Assembly (NCBI RefSeq): GCF_049243985.1
Contig: NC_135381.1
Span: 14,123,345-14,187,344 of the forward strand
Origin: Paroedura picta
Lineage: Eukaryota; Chordata; Lepidosauria; Squamata; Gekkonidae
DNA length: 64,000 nucleotides
Direction of reading: 5' to 3'
This document shows, one piece after another, positions 1-10,686 of this stretch. The notes below the pieces were generated by a model, which saw nothing but the letters and a program-made list of their open reading frames with translations, was not told the origin of the DNA and ran no database searches. The position numbers and the translations under genes were made by a program. Position 1 is the stretch's first letter; each line of letters opens with the position of its first letter.

Positions 1-1169
1 TCCCTGGCCCCAGGTGGCAGCACGGTGAGATGGTACTGGATATCCTGCAGTCTTGCTGCTGTGCTGCCCCCAATGTGCTTCCACTTGTGCAATCCCCTCT
101 GGCCTGTGACTCCTGGTTGGATGAGGTCTTTGGCCCAAATCAGCTCCATGGAGAGCAGGGGAGCTTGACGCCAGTTCTTCCATGGGCAGATTGCAGTGGG
201 CCTGCAGGCGTGCCAGCCAGGCTGTGTGACGCTGGGCTCCCTGCTTTGTTCACCCTCTCCATTACATGGTAGGGCCACCATGAGGGCTGGCCAGTGGGTT
301 GTGTTAGAAAAACCCAGACGAGTCACTTACCAGAAATGGGTCTGAAGTTGGCTTGTGGAATAAAAACGGGTGCAAACTGATGGAAATCGATGCACTCCGC
401 CTTGTATGTCGAATTTATATTTCACAGCCTCCAGATTTACTGTTAATTTCTTCAGCAAAAGCATGGCATGCACTTCCAGAAGCTAACTGCAGGGGGAGCT
501 GTGGGCATGTCAGTGCCCCCTTGGAATGCCCTCCCCTTTAACCGGGCAGCAGTGGGGTCTCCACTCCACCCCCTACTTTTGCTCTCTCTCTTAGTACCAG
601 TTGAGGGGAGATTTTAGTGGCAGTGGCAGAATCAGCTTCTGATCTCTTTATCTCGGCTGCCAGAGGAGGAGGAGTGTGACACAGTCCTTGTGTCAGTTTA
701 GGCTTGATTGCTGGGGAGAGCGAACTGCCCGGGCTGCTGAGGCTTCTCTCCTTGCGGCTCCTGCAGAGGCATGGAGGAATCAGAGGAGGGGCTGGTGGCG
801 CCTTGTCGCATTTAATTACTCTCTTGCAGACAAATCGCTTCCCTTTCCTAGCCTGTCTGCTGTCGGGTGTTTGCCCGCCTTCTCCTCTTCCCCGCTCCTC
901 TGCATATCCCTGTCCGTTCCCTCCGTGCCTCTTCTGCGGTCACCTTCTCTCAAGGACTGGCTCTCATCCTCTGAGGGACTGGGTTGGATTCAGCTAGGAG
1001 CCTCAGCCACTGAAACCAGCTTAGAAGAAGCCGCTTTCAGGCTGTATCTTTGGTGTGCAGTGATCTCACCTCACTTTGGGAGAGCAGTAGAGTACTGTCT
1101 ACCCCCTTCTACTTAGTATCCGCAAAGTACCCAAGGAGCATGGGGTGAGATGCCAAGAGCTGGCCCACC

Positions 1170-1310
1170 AGCATGGGGCAGCTATTAAGCGAGTCAGAGC
1201 AGAAGCCAGAAAACCCAGATTCAGACCCCCAATCTGCTGTGGAAGGTCACTGGGTGACCCTGGGCCAATCACTCTCAACTTAACCTGTCTCACAGGCTAA
1301 GGCGGGGCAG
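1170..1310 (+). mobile_element. Sauria-type SINE, diverged body
   Basis: Contains gggtgaccctgggccaatcactctcaa and taacctgtctcacagg, the conserved body of Sauria SINEs; ends are unclear. Confidence 0.55.
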
Positions 1311-1428
1311 AGGGAAACCATATAGTTTTCATCCCACCTTTGGAGGAAGGGTGAAAATCCTACCTCTGGATAAGTCACCTCAAGTTGCAGGGGAGGGATG
1401 AGGGTAGAAATTTCAGAAGATTAAATGA

Positions 1429-1512
1429 AGAAGAGTTGGTTCTTATATGCTGCTTCTCTCTATTTGAAGGAGTCTCAACGCAGCTTACATCATCCTTCCA
1501 TCCCCAATACAA
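1429..1512 (-). mobile_element. Sauria-type tRNA SINE, 3' fragment
   Basis: Reverse complement of the SINE tail (aagctgcgttgagactcc...agcagcatataagaacc). Only the last third is present. Confidence 0.6.
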
Positions 1513-1970
1513 AAAGGGAAATCCTTCCACATAGAAAGCTAGTATGTTGGGGAGATAGGCCAGAGACTTATGAAATGCTACATTTCTGACCTTACCCCCT
1601 GAAATGTTAGATTTCTACATGAAAGTATTTATTTTTCTTTGTAGGACTTCAGCTGGGTGACCTGTAGCAGTACAGCCCTGACATAGTTGGCTACTAGTGA
1701 AAATAGGGCCCAAATAGCAAAGCTGTGATGTAGGAATTTTTGAGCAGAAACTTCAATGGAGAGCCTTGGATACAGAGCTCCGTTGACCCAAGGGTCAAAC
1801 TGCACATTGCACTGGAGATCCGTGATGGGCTTGCCCCAATTTGTTTAGCTTCAGAAAATTGGATAGGGGGAGAGATGAATGGGGGTTGCAGTGCTAGGGA
1901 AAGAAGGATTCTTCCCCCCAAGCATTTCTGCAATGGAAAATCACCTGTTTTTAACCCTTGTAGCAGGTAA

Positions 1971-2051
1971 CACTATACTCTGGTTGTTTTCTTTTTGCCA
2001 GTTTTCCTTAAAAAGGAAAACTGGCAAAAAGAAAACAACCAGAGTATAGTG
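1971..2051. repeat. Perfect short inverted repeat, 39-bp arms, 3-nt loop
   Basis: Arm 1971-2009 is the exact reverse complement of 2013-2051; the loop is AAA. The arms do not resemble the hAT, SINE or LINE copies in this window. Perfect arms imply a recent event or an assembly artefact. Confidence 0.95.
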
Positions 2052-2473
2052 AGGGAAACAGTGTGAGGTCTTAACTGTACCCCCTCCCTCACATTCTTGC
2101 TCCCAGCAACTCCAGTCCTCCAGCTGATTTTTGAGCTTAAACTCTGCATTGGAGTATGTCGTTTCAGATCCCTAAAATACATGCCTTTTGGTCCTGAGCC
2201 TCAAGGGTAAGGACACTGGCATAATCTGTCAGATTTTTTTTATTGCAGTTTGTTTATATAACACCTTCGGTACACCTACTGCTTCCCCCAGTTACATAAG
2301 AAAACAAACCAAACCCCCTGATCAGTCTCCCAGGAGCTCACAGTGTAAATATTAACAACGGCAGGAGTGCAGTGGAAACAAAAGTGGAAGTCCCAGGATA
2401 AGATCTGTGAGCCCAGTTAATCCTGTTTGGGAGCAGGAGGCTCCCAATTAGTCCTTTTGAAGATAGTGTGGAA

Positions 2474-2604
2474 CAGGGTAGTCAGCCTGTGGTCCTCCAG
2501 ACGTCCATGGACTACAATCCCCATGAGCCCCTACCAGCATTTGCTGGCAGGGGCTCATGGAATTGTCCATGGACATCTGGAGGACCACAGATTGACTACC
2601 CCTG
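2474..2604. mobile_element. Palindromic non-autonomous hAT element (MITE)
   Basis: Terminal inverted repeats of type CAGGGGTAGTC...GACTACCCCTG with almost no unique core, so the element folds back on itself. Flanking octamers gtgtggaa and gtttacaa are imperfect target duplications. Confidence 0.8.
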
Positions 2605-3195
2605 GTTTACAACACTGTCTTGCATGTGGTATTTTACGTGCACCCAAATTGTTGCTGTGCACTGCTTTCCCCCCCAACATGGAACTCACACCTGGGAAGT
2701 AACGGCCGGCTATTTGTTAATGGCCCTTAGAGTCTGTGGGAAACAGGGGTTTGTCTCTGCAGCATTGCCACGGAGATAATACAGCCGCTAAAGAAGAGAG
2801 TTGTTGGTTCCCCCACCCCGCCCCCGCTTGCCAGCGTGAGCGTTCTTGCCTCTTCTGATCTTTTGAAATGTAATTTCATATTCCATCATCTCCGCTGTTC
2901 CCTTTTCAAATGGGCTACAGATTGTCATCTCTCATACCGCACAGAGGAGGAAACAAGGTTTTTTTTTCATGAGCAGAAGGTTAATGTGGAGAAAGCCGGA
3001 TTAAATAGGGTCAATGGCGGGTGGGGGGGTGTTCCTTGCTGAGCAGGGAGTGCATTGGCAGGGAGTCTAACCCTTGAGCAGGGATGCTGCTTATTGGGGT
3101 TATCTCTGGCTTCAGGAGTTCAGGCAATTAGCGAGGTCAGCCAAATCAGGAAGAGGGCATGTTCTGGAAAAGGCTGAGCCAGGCAAACCCTAGGC

Positions 3196-3280
3196 CAGGC
3201 GTGGCCAAATCGTGGTTCTCCAGATGTCCACATGGTAATTATTTGTAGGCAGCTGTAGAACCACAGTTTGGCCACCTCTG
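3196..3280. mobile_element. Short palindromic hAT element, GTGGCC subtype
   Basis: Ends CAGGCGTGGCCAAA and TTTGGCCACCTCTG. Flanked by 8-bp target duplications ccctaggc and ctctaggc (7 of 8 identical), with the CTAG centre typical of hAT targets. Confidence 0.8.
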
Positions 3281-3670
3281 CTCTAGGCAGTTCGGATATG
3301 AGCATGAAATGAATTCCTAATCTGATGAGGTTCTGCACACTTTTCCTCTGTTTGGTACCTGGAGAAGTATATATTTAATGTGCAAACACATCTAATGGTA
3401 CGCTCCCTGAAACGGAAATGACTATGGACGTGACGTCCATTTGTCCCACCCCAGGAAGCGTACTAGTGGATGGAAGGCAAGACAGGTGGTGGCAGCTGGC
3501 CAGGCCCGGCACTGACTCCCGCTTGCTGTGCTACTGCCGTTGCCACCCATCTTCCACATCTGGCCCTGTATTCCTTCCAGAATCAGTTTGTTGCAGATGT
3601 GTTTCTGCCTAATCTGCCACTACCTACATTTACAGGACCATCAGTGTGTCAAGAGAGTTATGCTCTATAG

Positions 3671-3803
3671 CAGTGGACCCCAACCTTTTTATCACCGGGG
3701 ACCGGTCAATGCTGGACAATTTTACTGAGGCCCGGGGGAGGGGAGGTAGTATTTTGCCGAGGGACGTCGCCCGGTGATTAAAAGGTTGGGAACCAACACC
3801 CTG
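3671..3803. mobile_element. hAT-type element with CAGTGG-CCCCAACCTTTTT ends
   Basis: Left end matches the ends of the larger element at 51374; the right end carries the inverted motif aaaaggttggg. The left flank ctctatag fits the hAT target preference, but no clear duplication remains on the right. Confidence 0.6.
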
Positions 3804-5121
3804 CAGAACGCAGAGGCCCTTCCCCCGGTCTCCTCCACTAGTGTTGCCTCACTTTTCCAGTTTGAAGCAGCTTGGGGGCAGCAAGCCTTTTTGTCTTGCA
3901 AAGTCCAAGGCATAGCCATGGTTTTGCACAAGCCTCTTAAGGTGCTTGGATTCCACTGCAGCGTGAAACCTTTGCTCCGCTTCTGCAGTATTCTGTATTC
4001 TGCTGTCAGCGTATTATTAATAAGCACAATAATCCGTCAGCCGCTGCCTTTTTCTTCAAAGAGTAACTTTTAAAAGAAATCTCCAGAATTCAGCCTGGCC
4101 TGGAAGGAATTCACCTACCATCCCACAGGGTCCCCGGGCCCCTTGGAAGCAGAAAGAGAGGCAGGCAGCTTTGGGGTAGAAGCCTCCAAATGAGCCAATC
4201 AGGAGGAGCTATGGCAGGAAGAAGACTTTACATGCCCAATCAGGAGACAGGAGGCTTTGCACACAATCCCTCCCGGCTTGCCTCCTGAAGTCTCCAAATG
4301 AGTGGCGGCAAAACGGCTGCTGGAAATCAGGGGTCTGTAGCGGCCTTGCATAATACCAGAGCCTTGCCTGAGTGAGAACCAGGTTCTTGGCCCAGCCCAC
4401 CGGTGGTGTCCGAAGGCCAGCTCTTAGGTCTGTTTCAGCCCCCAAAGTGTCCAAAGCAGCGTATGAAAATCGCAAGTGCTTGAAAAGCTGCCCTGGGGCG
4501 TTTGCTTTTTTCTTGCCCCTGTGCAATAAGAACGTCTTATCCGAAACAGACCCGAGTCCTTTCCTGGCTCTCTTAGCTTTGTGTGAAAATACCTCTGAGA
4601 TACGAGTGTAGCGTTGGGGCTTGGTTGGTTGAATAAACGCCAAGACTTTTGAACTTACTGCCACTGTTTGGGCTAGGCAGCTGGAAGCCTGCTTGGACAC
4701 TGCGGAAGCAAGCTGAAGGCAGCGGCCTCAGAATAAAAGTGGGGGAGATGGGGCTGCAGGAGAGCTTTGATACAGGAAGGAGCGGGGAGTCTCATCAGCC
4801 CTGGTTTGCTGGAGATCCAGAGAGCGGGCAGGGCAGACGGTCTCCCACCTTCAGAAATGCACTTCCCGGCTTCCTTTTCTGTCAAGTCAGCTGGCCTCCT
4901 GCCACGAAAGAATGCGAGAAGGGAAGTCTGCATTGCAGCTTCCATTAGGCACCTATTTTTAGCCCCGTGTCTGGCTTATTTCAGTACAGGCAGCAGGAAG
5001 CAGAGGCTGGACTCGCAGGCGGCTCTGGGGGAGACGGGATGATAGAAGTCAGGTGGAAATGGATGGGCAGTGGGGGGAGGGGGCAGGAATCCAGGGCACT
5101 TTGCAAGAATCCAGAAGCAGA

Positions 5122-5358
5122 ATGAGAAGAGCTGGTTTGAACCTTGCTTTTTACTACCCAAAGGAGTCTCAGAGTGGCTTCCAATTGCCTCCCCACAACA
5201 GCCACGCCCTGTGAGGTAGGTGGGGCTGAGAGAGCTCTGAGAAAACTGTGACTGGCTCAAGGTCACCCTGCTGGCTGCATGGGGAGGAGGAGTGGGGAAT
5301 CGAACCCGGTTCTCCAGATTAGAGGCTGCCGCTCTTAACCACGACACCAAGCCTGACC
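5122..5358 (-). mobile_element. Sauria-type tRNA SINE
   Basis: On the minus strand it runs from a tRNA-like head (taagagcggcagcctctaatctgg, box B-like ggttcgattcccc) through cagctgggtgacc-like body to the tail cagctcttctcattct. Confidence 0.8.
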
Positions 5359-5700
5359 GCTGTCCACCCCTTTGCTGTTTTTAAAGGCTGACTGACATGA
5401 TGCTGGGAGTTCTGCATCTCCCTACTGGTGAAGAGCTCGGCCAGATATTTCTTGAGTGGGGTTGTGCAAATGTTTATACATTGATAGCACTTGAAGGATT
5501 TGTTCTGTCTCATTCTTACAATAGTCTTGTAATAATCCAAATCAGAGACTAAGGGAAGAGGGATTTTGGCAGCCCAACGATGAATCAGGCCATGGTTTCT
5601 GTCTGCTCTTCTCGAGGAAGACTCTCAAGGTCTTTTCAGCCCATGGACAAGGGGCAAGGCAGTGAAGAGGAAAAGGAGCCAGCTGCACTCTGGAAAGCTT

Positions 5701-5976
5701 GAAGAAAAGGAAGAGTTGGGTTTGATAGCCCGCTTTTCACTGCCCAAAGGAGTCTCCATGCAGACTACGATTGCCTTCCCTTCCTCTCCCCACAACAGGC
5801 CCCCTGTGAGGTGGGTGAGGCTGAGAGAGCTTTGACAGGACTGCTCAATCAGAATAGCTCTATTAGGGCTGTGGCGAGCTCAAGGTCACCCAGCTGGCTG
5901 CACATGGAGGAGCAGGGGACCGAACCAGGCTCACCAGATTAGAAGCAGCCGCTCTTAACCACCACACTGGGCTGAG
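5701..5976 (-). mobile_element. Sauria-type tRNA SINE, longer variant
   Basis: Same family. It carries the extra internal segment (ctcgccacagccctaatag, gagctattctgattgagcag) seen also at 12609 and 41762, so it is a distinct subfamily. Confidence 0.8.
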
Positions 5977-6332
5977 AGGTGGGGAGTACCTGGACAGCAA
6001 AAGGATTGGGGAGGGGGGGATTGCATTGACGGGGCTGATCCTCCTTGCATGAGAACACGGTATTCCCACACACACATATTGTTGTTGGTCAGATTTTGAC
6101 TTCACCTTTTGCAAAAATGAAATCAGAACATTTGAAGTGGAACATTTTGAAGACTTAAAAAGAACAATCGTGTCCCCTCTCAACCTCTTTCCCAAGCTGC
6201 AAAAAGGAGTTTTAAAAAATGATGTCCCCCTTTCAACATTCAAATATGAAACCTTCTTACAGCACACTTGCAAAGTCCTATATCAATAGGACTTAGATCT
6301 AACAAAGCCTCTGCCCTGACTTGGTGAGCTTA

Positions 6333-6806
6333 ATATTCTGGAATCCTAGGGTCAGAAGGGGATGTAGAGACCATTTGCTCAATTCACGTTCAGCCCAAAG
6401 CACCCTTGATAAGTATCTATCCAGCCGCTGCTTGAAGACCACCAGGGAGGGGGGAGCTTACCACCTCCTTAGGCAGCCTGTTCCACTGCTGAACAACTCA
6501 CACTGTGAATATTTCTTCCTGATATCTAGCCAGGACTGTTCTACACTCCCTGCCCTCCTCCAAGTGACAATCTTTCAGAGACATAAAGAGAGCCATCATG
6601 TTCCCTCTCCACCTATTCTTCAGGCTGAACATTCCCAACGCCCTCAGCCTTTCCTCAAAGAGCTTGGTCCCCAAGCCCTGGATCATCCTCATCGCTCTCC
6701 TCTGCACTTCTCAATTTTGTGCACATCCCTTTTGAAGTGAGGCATCCAGAACTGCACACAGGACTCCACACGGGGTCTGACCAATGCAGCATACAGTGGA
6801 GCTATG
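6333..6806 (-). mobile_element. CR1 LINE 3' end with ORF2 remnant
   Basis: Minus-strand frame MQRRAMRMIQGLGTKLFEE...LRALGMFSLK matches the CR1 ORF2 C-terminus; the 3' UTR carries the gattccagaat-like terminal repeats near 6333. Confidence 0.8.
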
Positions 6807-6813
6807 ACATCTT

Positions 6814-6978
6814 GCAGCCCAAGACTGCATCCGATCGTGGAGGCTTAGCAGGGTTGGCCCTGGATCGTATTTGGATGGGAGACCACCACGGAAGTCCAGG
6901 GGCACTACACAGAGACGGGCAAGGGCCAACCACCTCTGTACATCACCTGCCTACGGGGGTTTCCATGACTTGACAGCA
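6814..6978 (+). mobile_element. 5S rRNA-derived SINE
   Basis: Contains cgtggaggcttagcagggtt and tatttggatgggagaccacc, clear derivatives of the 5S rRNA internal promoter region, followed by a tail with gccaaccacctctgtacatc. Inserted beside a CR1 end. Confidence 0.78.
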
Positions 6979-8644
6979 CTTCCCACCACTGCCAGCATTT
7001 CCCCCTGCAAAAGGCATTGGTTCCTTCCAAAGGCCTCAGCGGTCAAGGGGTGGGGGTTGAGCAAATGGAAAAACTCCATCTGGATGGTAAAGTCTCCCCC
7101 AGCAGAACAGACTACTCAGGGAATGAGGCCGTGGTGAGTGAAATCAGGCTTCCATTCCACCTGGCAGCCTGTAAATACAGGACATGCTTCCCAAATGACT
7201 AGTCAAAATTTCCGCATGCCCAGTTTGCGTGTGCGAGGGGCCAATGTAACTGCAGTAGTCCAGCATGCTGTCCCAGTGACTTCTGCTTGCTCTGTGTTGG
7301 GTGCCTGCCCTGTGAAGAAGCAACCTCCACCTCTCCGATTCCACATTTCCTAGCTTTCTAGGAGTCTTGGATCATGCGGGTAGCAAATTTCAACTGTGCC
7401 ACATACACGTTTTTGTGAGGAGGGGAAGAGACCCTTCATGCTGCCCATTCTGAGGAAGAGGTTCATAGACATCCCTTTTTTTAGAGCCTTGTACTGCCCC
7501 ATATCAGATCTTAGGTACCTGGTTCATGCATCATAAGCATCTCGGTGATTTTGGGGTCCTCCTTGAGGGAAGGGAGCCCAAGATGAAGGTGGAAGCAAGC
7601 CCACTGACACCTGAGTTGCTCTGCAGATCAATTTCAGAAGCATCGGGGAAAATGCTTTTGGTTTCAGGACCAAGCAAAATATCCCAAAACGGTGTGCAAG
7701 AATTTGAGTTCTCAGTAGGTCTCCTTCAGGCTGCCTGCTATATCTTTTAAGAGGTTGCACTAGGCATATTATTGGAACCGTCTGGAGATATGCTTTGGTT
7801 CCCCACTGCTGAAGAAGGACCCAAACATTTCTCCATCCCACCCTGCGCCCCATTCAGGCTTTGACCAAGATGCTCTGGAATGGGTTTGGACTGAATGTCA
7901 GGACTGTGGTTGACCACGAAATATTTGATTAATGCTCTGTACCCCCAAGAGCGATTGAATGATGGAAGGAGTCTGGGCCAAATATAGATAAATGATTTCT
8001 AACTAATCTGCTCTGAGGTTGGCGGGCTTCATGCGGGTGGCAGAGCTGGCATCACGCTTGACGTGCATTATAAATGCGCAATTATCCCTACGAAGCTGAG
8101 AAACGAGTGAATAATGCTCCATGGAGAGCAAAGAGCCGGCCTTAATCATACCTCTCAGGCAGCTAATCAAAAGAAGGAGATGTGTGCTGCCTCCTTGAAA
8201 TGTAACCACCTCGTTCTTCGAAGCGAGGAGACGTCATCCTCAATCAGGGATGTGTTGATAGGAACTGAGGATACAGGAAAGACTTAGGATGGGTATTTTA
8301 GGTATTTTAGGCTGGAAAGGGTCCTGTGGCCCCGCCTGCTTGAGAAGTATCCATGAAGGTGATGACAGAGCCCTGTTAATGATGCCCACTGGGTGTGGAA
8401 GGGAAGAAGGAGAAGCAAAAGGCCAAGGTTTTGGCTCTGTAGGAGTTTGCAACACCTGTCCCGAATTCTCAGGCAAGGGCTGTGGTGAGTCTTGCTGGAG
8501 GAGGACATTCCTGAGTCTGGGTACGACAGCTAAGAAACTGTAGCAGTTCATGTCTTTGTTGTTCTGAATCACATGCTAATAATACTTAAATTTATACAGC
8601 AATGTAAAGGCATTTACAGTACAGTAACTGTGCAAGGTTGGGTC

Positions 8645-8790
8645 AGTGTGATTGATTGATTGGTTTGATTGATTGATTGCCCTAGACTGCCCTCCTGGCA
8701 AGCCGGCTGAGGGCGATGTGCAGAACTGTATAAAATACAAGGTTAAAACAAAATTGAGATTTAAAATTAAATAATGGCGGATGAAAAACA
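8645..8790 (-). mobile_element. L2-like LINE 3' end with (GATT)n tail
   Basis: gattgattgattg tail, then tgccctcctggcaagccggc and tgtataaaatacaaggttaa, a minus-strand 3' terminus. Confidence 0.5.
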
Positions 8791-9780
8791 GCAGCAATAT
8801 TTCCATGGGGGATCTATGAGTGGGTGGGACCAAAAATAGGTTAACTTGGTTAACTTTGGCCCCAACCAAAAGCCTGGTGGAAGAGCTCCATCTATTGTGC
8901 TCATTTTGTAGACAGGGAGGGGCTGGCTGTAAGCCACATCAGAAGCATGAGCCAAAATAAAGGGGCTTTCCCTTCCGCTTCAGACCAACATGGCGACCCA
9001 CCTGAATCTACCTAATAAAAGTGTCAGATGACTCAAGGAAGGTGGCCAGACTTTGCCTGGGGAAGAAAGTGAGAGATCCCTGCTAAGGCCCAGAAGGGAG
9101 GAACCCTCTGCAATGCCAAGATGGGTGGGGGCAGTTGGGATGTTCTTGGTCTGCCACTGACTGTGATGGGGGCTATAAGCCTAGACTAGATGGGATCATA
9201 AGAACAGAAGAAGTCCAACACCCTGTTTTGTACAGTGACCAAGCAGCTGCCTTGGAGGACCAATCAACAGGGGCCTACAGTGGTATTCAGAGACTCCCAT
9301 TGGTCATTGTAGCTAGTAGCCATTGACGGCCCTTGGATCTGTCTAATCCTCTTTTAAGGCTACCTGTGGGAGCAGCCTATCTCTATGTTCACCGGCCACA
9401 AGTCCCACACTTTTATCACTCCTGAAGACGTACTTCTTCGAAGGGTTGTGGGAAGGAGAGGTAGGAGAAAGAAGAATTGGGGGGAGGGGGAGAGGAGGGA
9501 GGGGATGAGTAGGCATGGGAAATCAGGGGCCAAAAATGAGAAGGCCGGGAGGTAGGAAGATCCCGAGAGAGCTCAAGGCATTTCCCCTCCCTTGCTCCAC
9601 CAGTCCCTCGCCTCTGTGTTGCTGGAGCACATTTTGCAATTCATGCCCCCGATCGCAACATGGAAGATCTCAACATGGAGGACGCAAGCCGCTCTTTGTA
9701 AGCATTTTTATTTGCTTATATTGCACAGAAGCAACTGGAAGTGAACTTTTGAGTGAGTCGCCATAGTGCACTTCTTCTCC

Positions 9781-9804
9781 GTGTGTGTGTGTGTGTGTGT
9801 GTGT
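9781..9804 (+). repeat. (GT)12 microsatellite
   Basis: Perfect dinucleotide run. Confidence 0.95.
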
Positions 9805-10076
9805 ACACATGACTGTATACCGAGGGCGTGTTCACCTATAAACTGAAACTGGTTTACCCTCACGAAGAATTCCGAGGAATTCCAACAGCAAGATGCTCTT
9901 TGGCAAGCGGACACTTTGGCCAAGACCACGGAAGCTTTTCCAAACCCGTCTGGGCTTGCAGCGTGGGGGGGGGGGAATTCTCTTCCTGGGATGAAGCACT
10001 CAAGTGACAATGGCAAAAGTGAGTGGGGTGTGTAATGGAAACAAGGCATTTTCGATCCTTTTGGAGTTCTCTAGCC

Positions 10077-10217
10077 CAGGGGTAGTCAACCTGTGGTCCT
10101 CCAGTCCAGATGTCCAGGGACTACAATTCCCATGAGCCCCTGCCAGCATTCGCTGGCAGGGGCTCATGGGAATTGTAGTCTATGGACATCTGGAGGACCA
10201 CAGGTTGCCTACTCCTG
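10077..10217. mobile_element. Palindromic hAT element with perfect target duplication
   Basis: Foldback element with ends CAGGGGTAGTC and GCCTACTCCTG. It is flanked by identical 8-bp duplications ctctagcc at 10069-10076 and 10218-10225. It lies just beyond the probable NEFH polyadenylation site. Confidence 0.92.
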
Positions 10218-10249
10218 CTCTAGCCTACTGCACACCTTCCAAAATGTCA

Positions 10250-10686
10250 CCACTTATTTCAGCCCTACATTCATTTATTGCGTCCGACCCTTGGTTGCCC
10301 GTTAGGTAAATAAATGCACTTATTTGAAAAGGGCAGTCAAGTTTTGCTCTGGGTTTCCCCCGCCCCCTCCCCTCCCCTGTAAATAATTCAAGTGTTTAAA
10401 TGTGGCATTCTGCGTATATCACATTCTGCTACGGAAGCTATCATAACATAACTGAACCCCCCCTCCCCTTGCCCTTGGGTGGGGAGGTTCTTTTCATTGC
10501 TTGGTTAGGGTATTTTAAATTTTTCTTTCACATAAACATATTGCTAACGTGCCTCGGTGAGAGAGGGACGGCTGCTCACCGAAGCAAAGTCTGGTCTTTG
10601 GAGGGTGGCGGGAGCCAACCCTGGGGCAGGGAGACCCTCCACAGCACCTCAAGGGGGGGCCATCATGCACCTCCGGGGGCCAATCT
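10250..10686 (-). other. NEFH: NEFH 3' untranslated region (probable)
   Basis: Sequence downstream of the stop is free of recognisable repeats until the hAT element at 10077-10217. An AATAAA on the minus strand at 10274-10279 would give a 3' UTR of about 420-430 nt. The exact cleavage site cannot be read from sequence alone. Confidence 0.5.
10274..10279 (-). terminator. Candidate NEFH polyadenylation signal (AATAAA)
   Basis: TTTATT on the plus strand reads AATAAA on the minus strand, about 410 nt after the NEFH stop. It is the first canonical hexamer I found downstream in that orientation. Confidence 0.45.

Larger units (their letters stand above)
1..10249. other. Intergenic 3' flank of NEFH
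   Basis: No gene is recognised. In human the next gene on this side is THOC5; its conserved C-terminal coding sequence is not seen here. The region holds SINE, CR1, 5S-SINE and hAT copies (listed), a perfect inverted repeat near 2010 and a repeat-free block near 7990-8250. Stretches 300-1100, 4080-5100 and 9380-9780 show nothing I can name. Confidence 0.7.

Noticed and set aside
676-1116. 146-codon frame near the left edge
   Set aside because: No recognisable domain; low-complexity Leu/Ser/Pro composition and no splice or promoter context.
1-10249. THOC5 3' exons expected from human synteny
   Set aside because: No conserved THOC5 C-terminal coding or in-phase exons could be read; the gene may lie further left.
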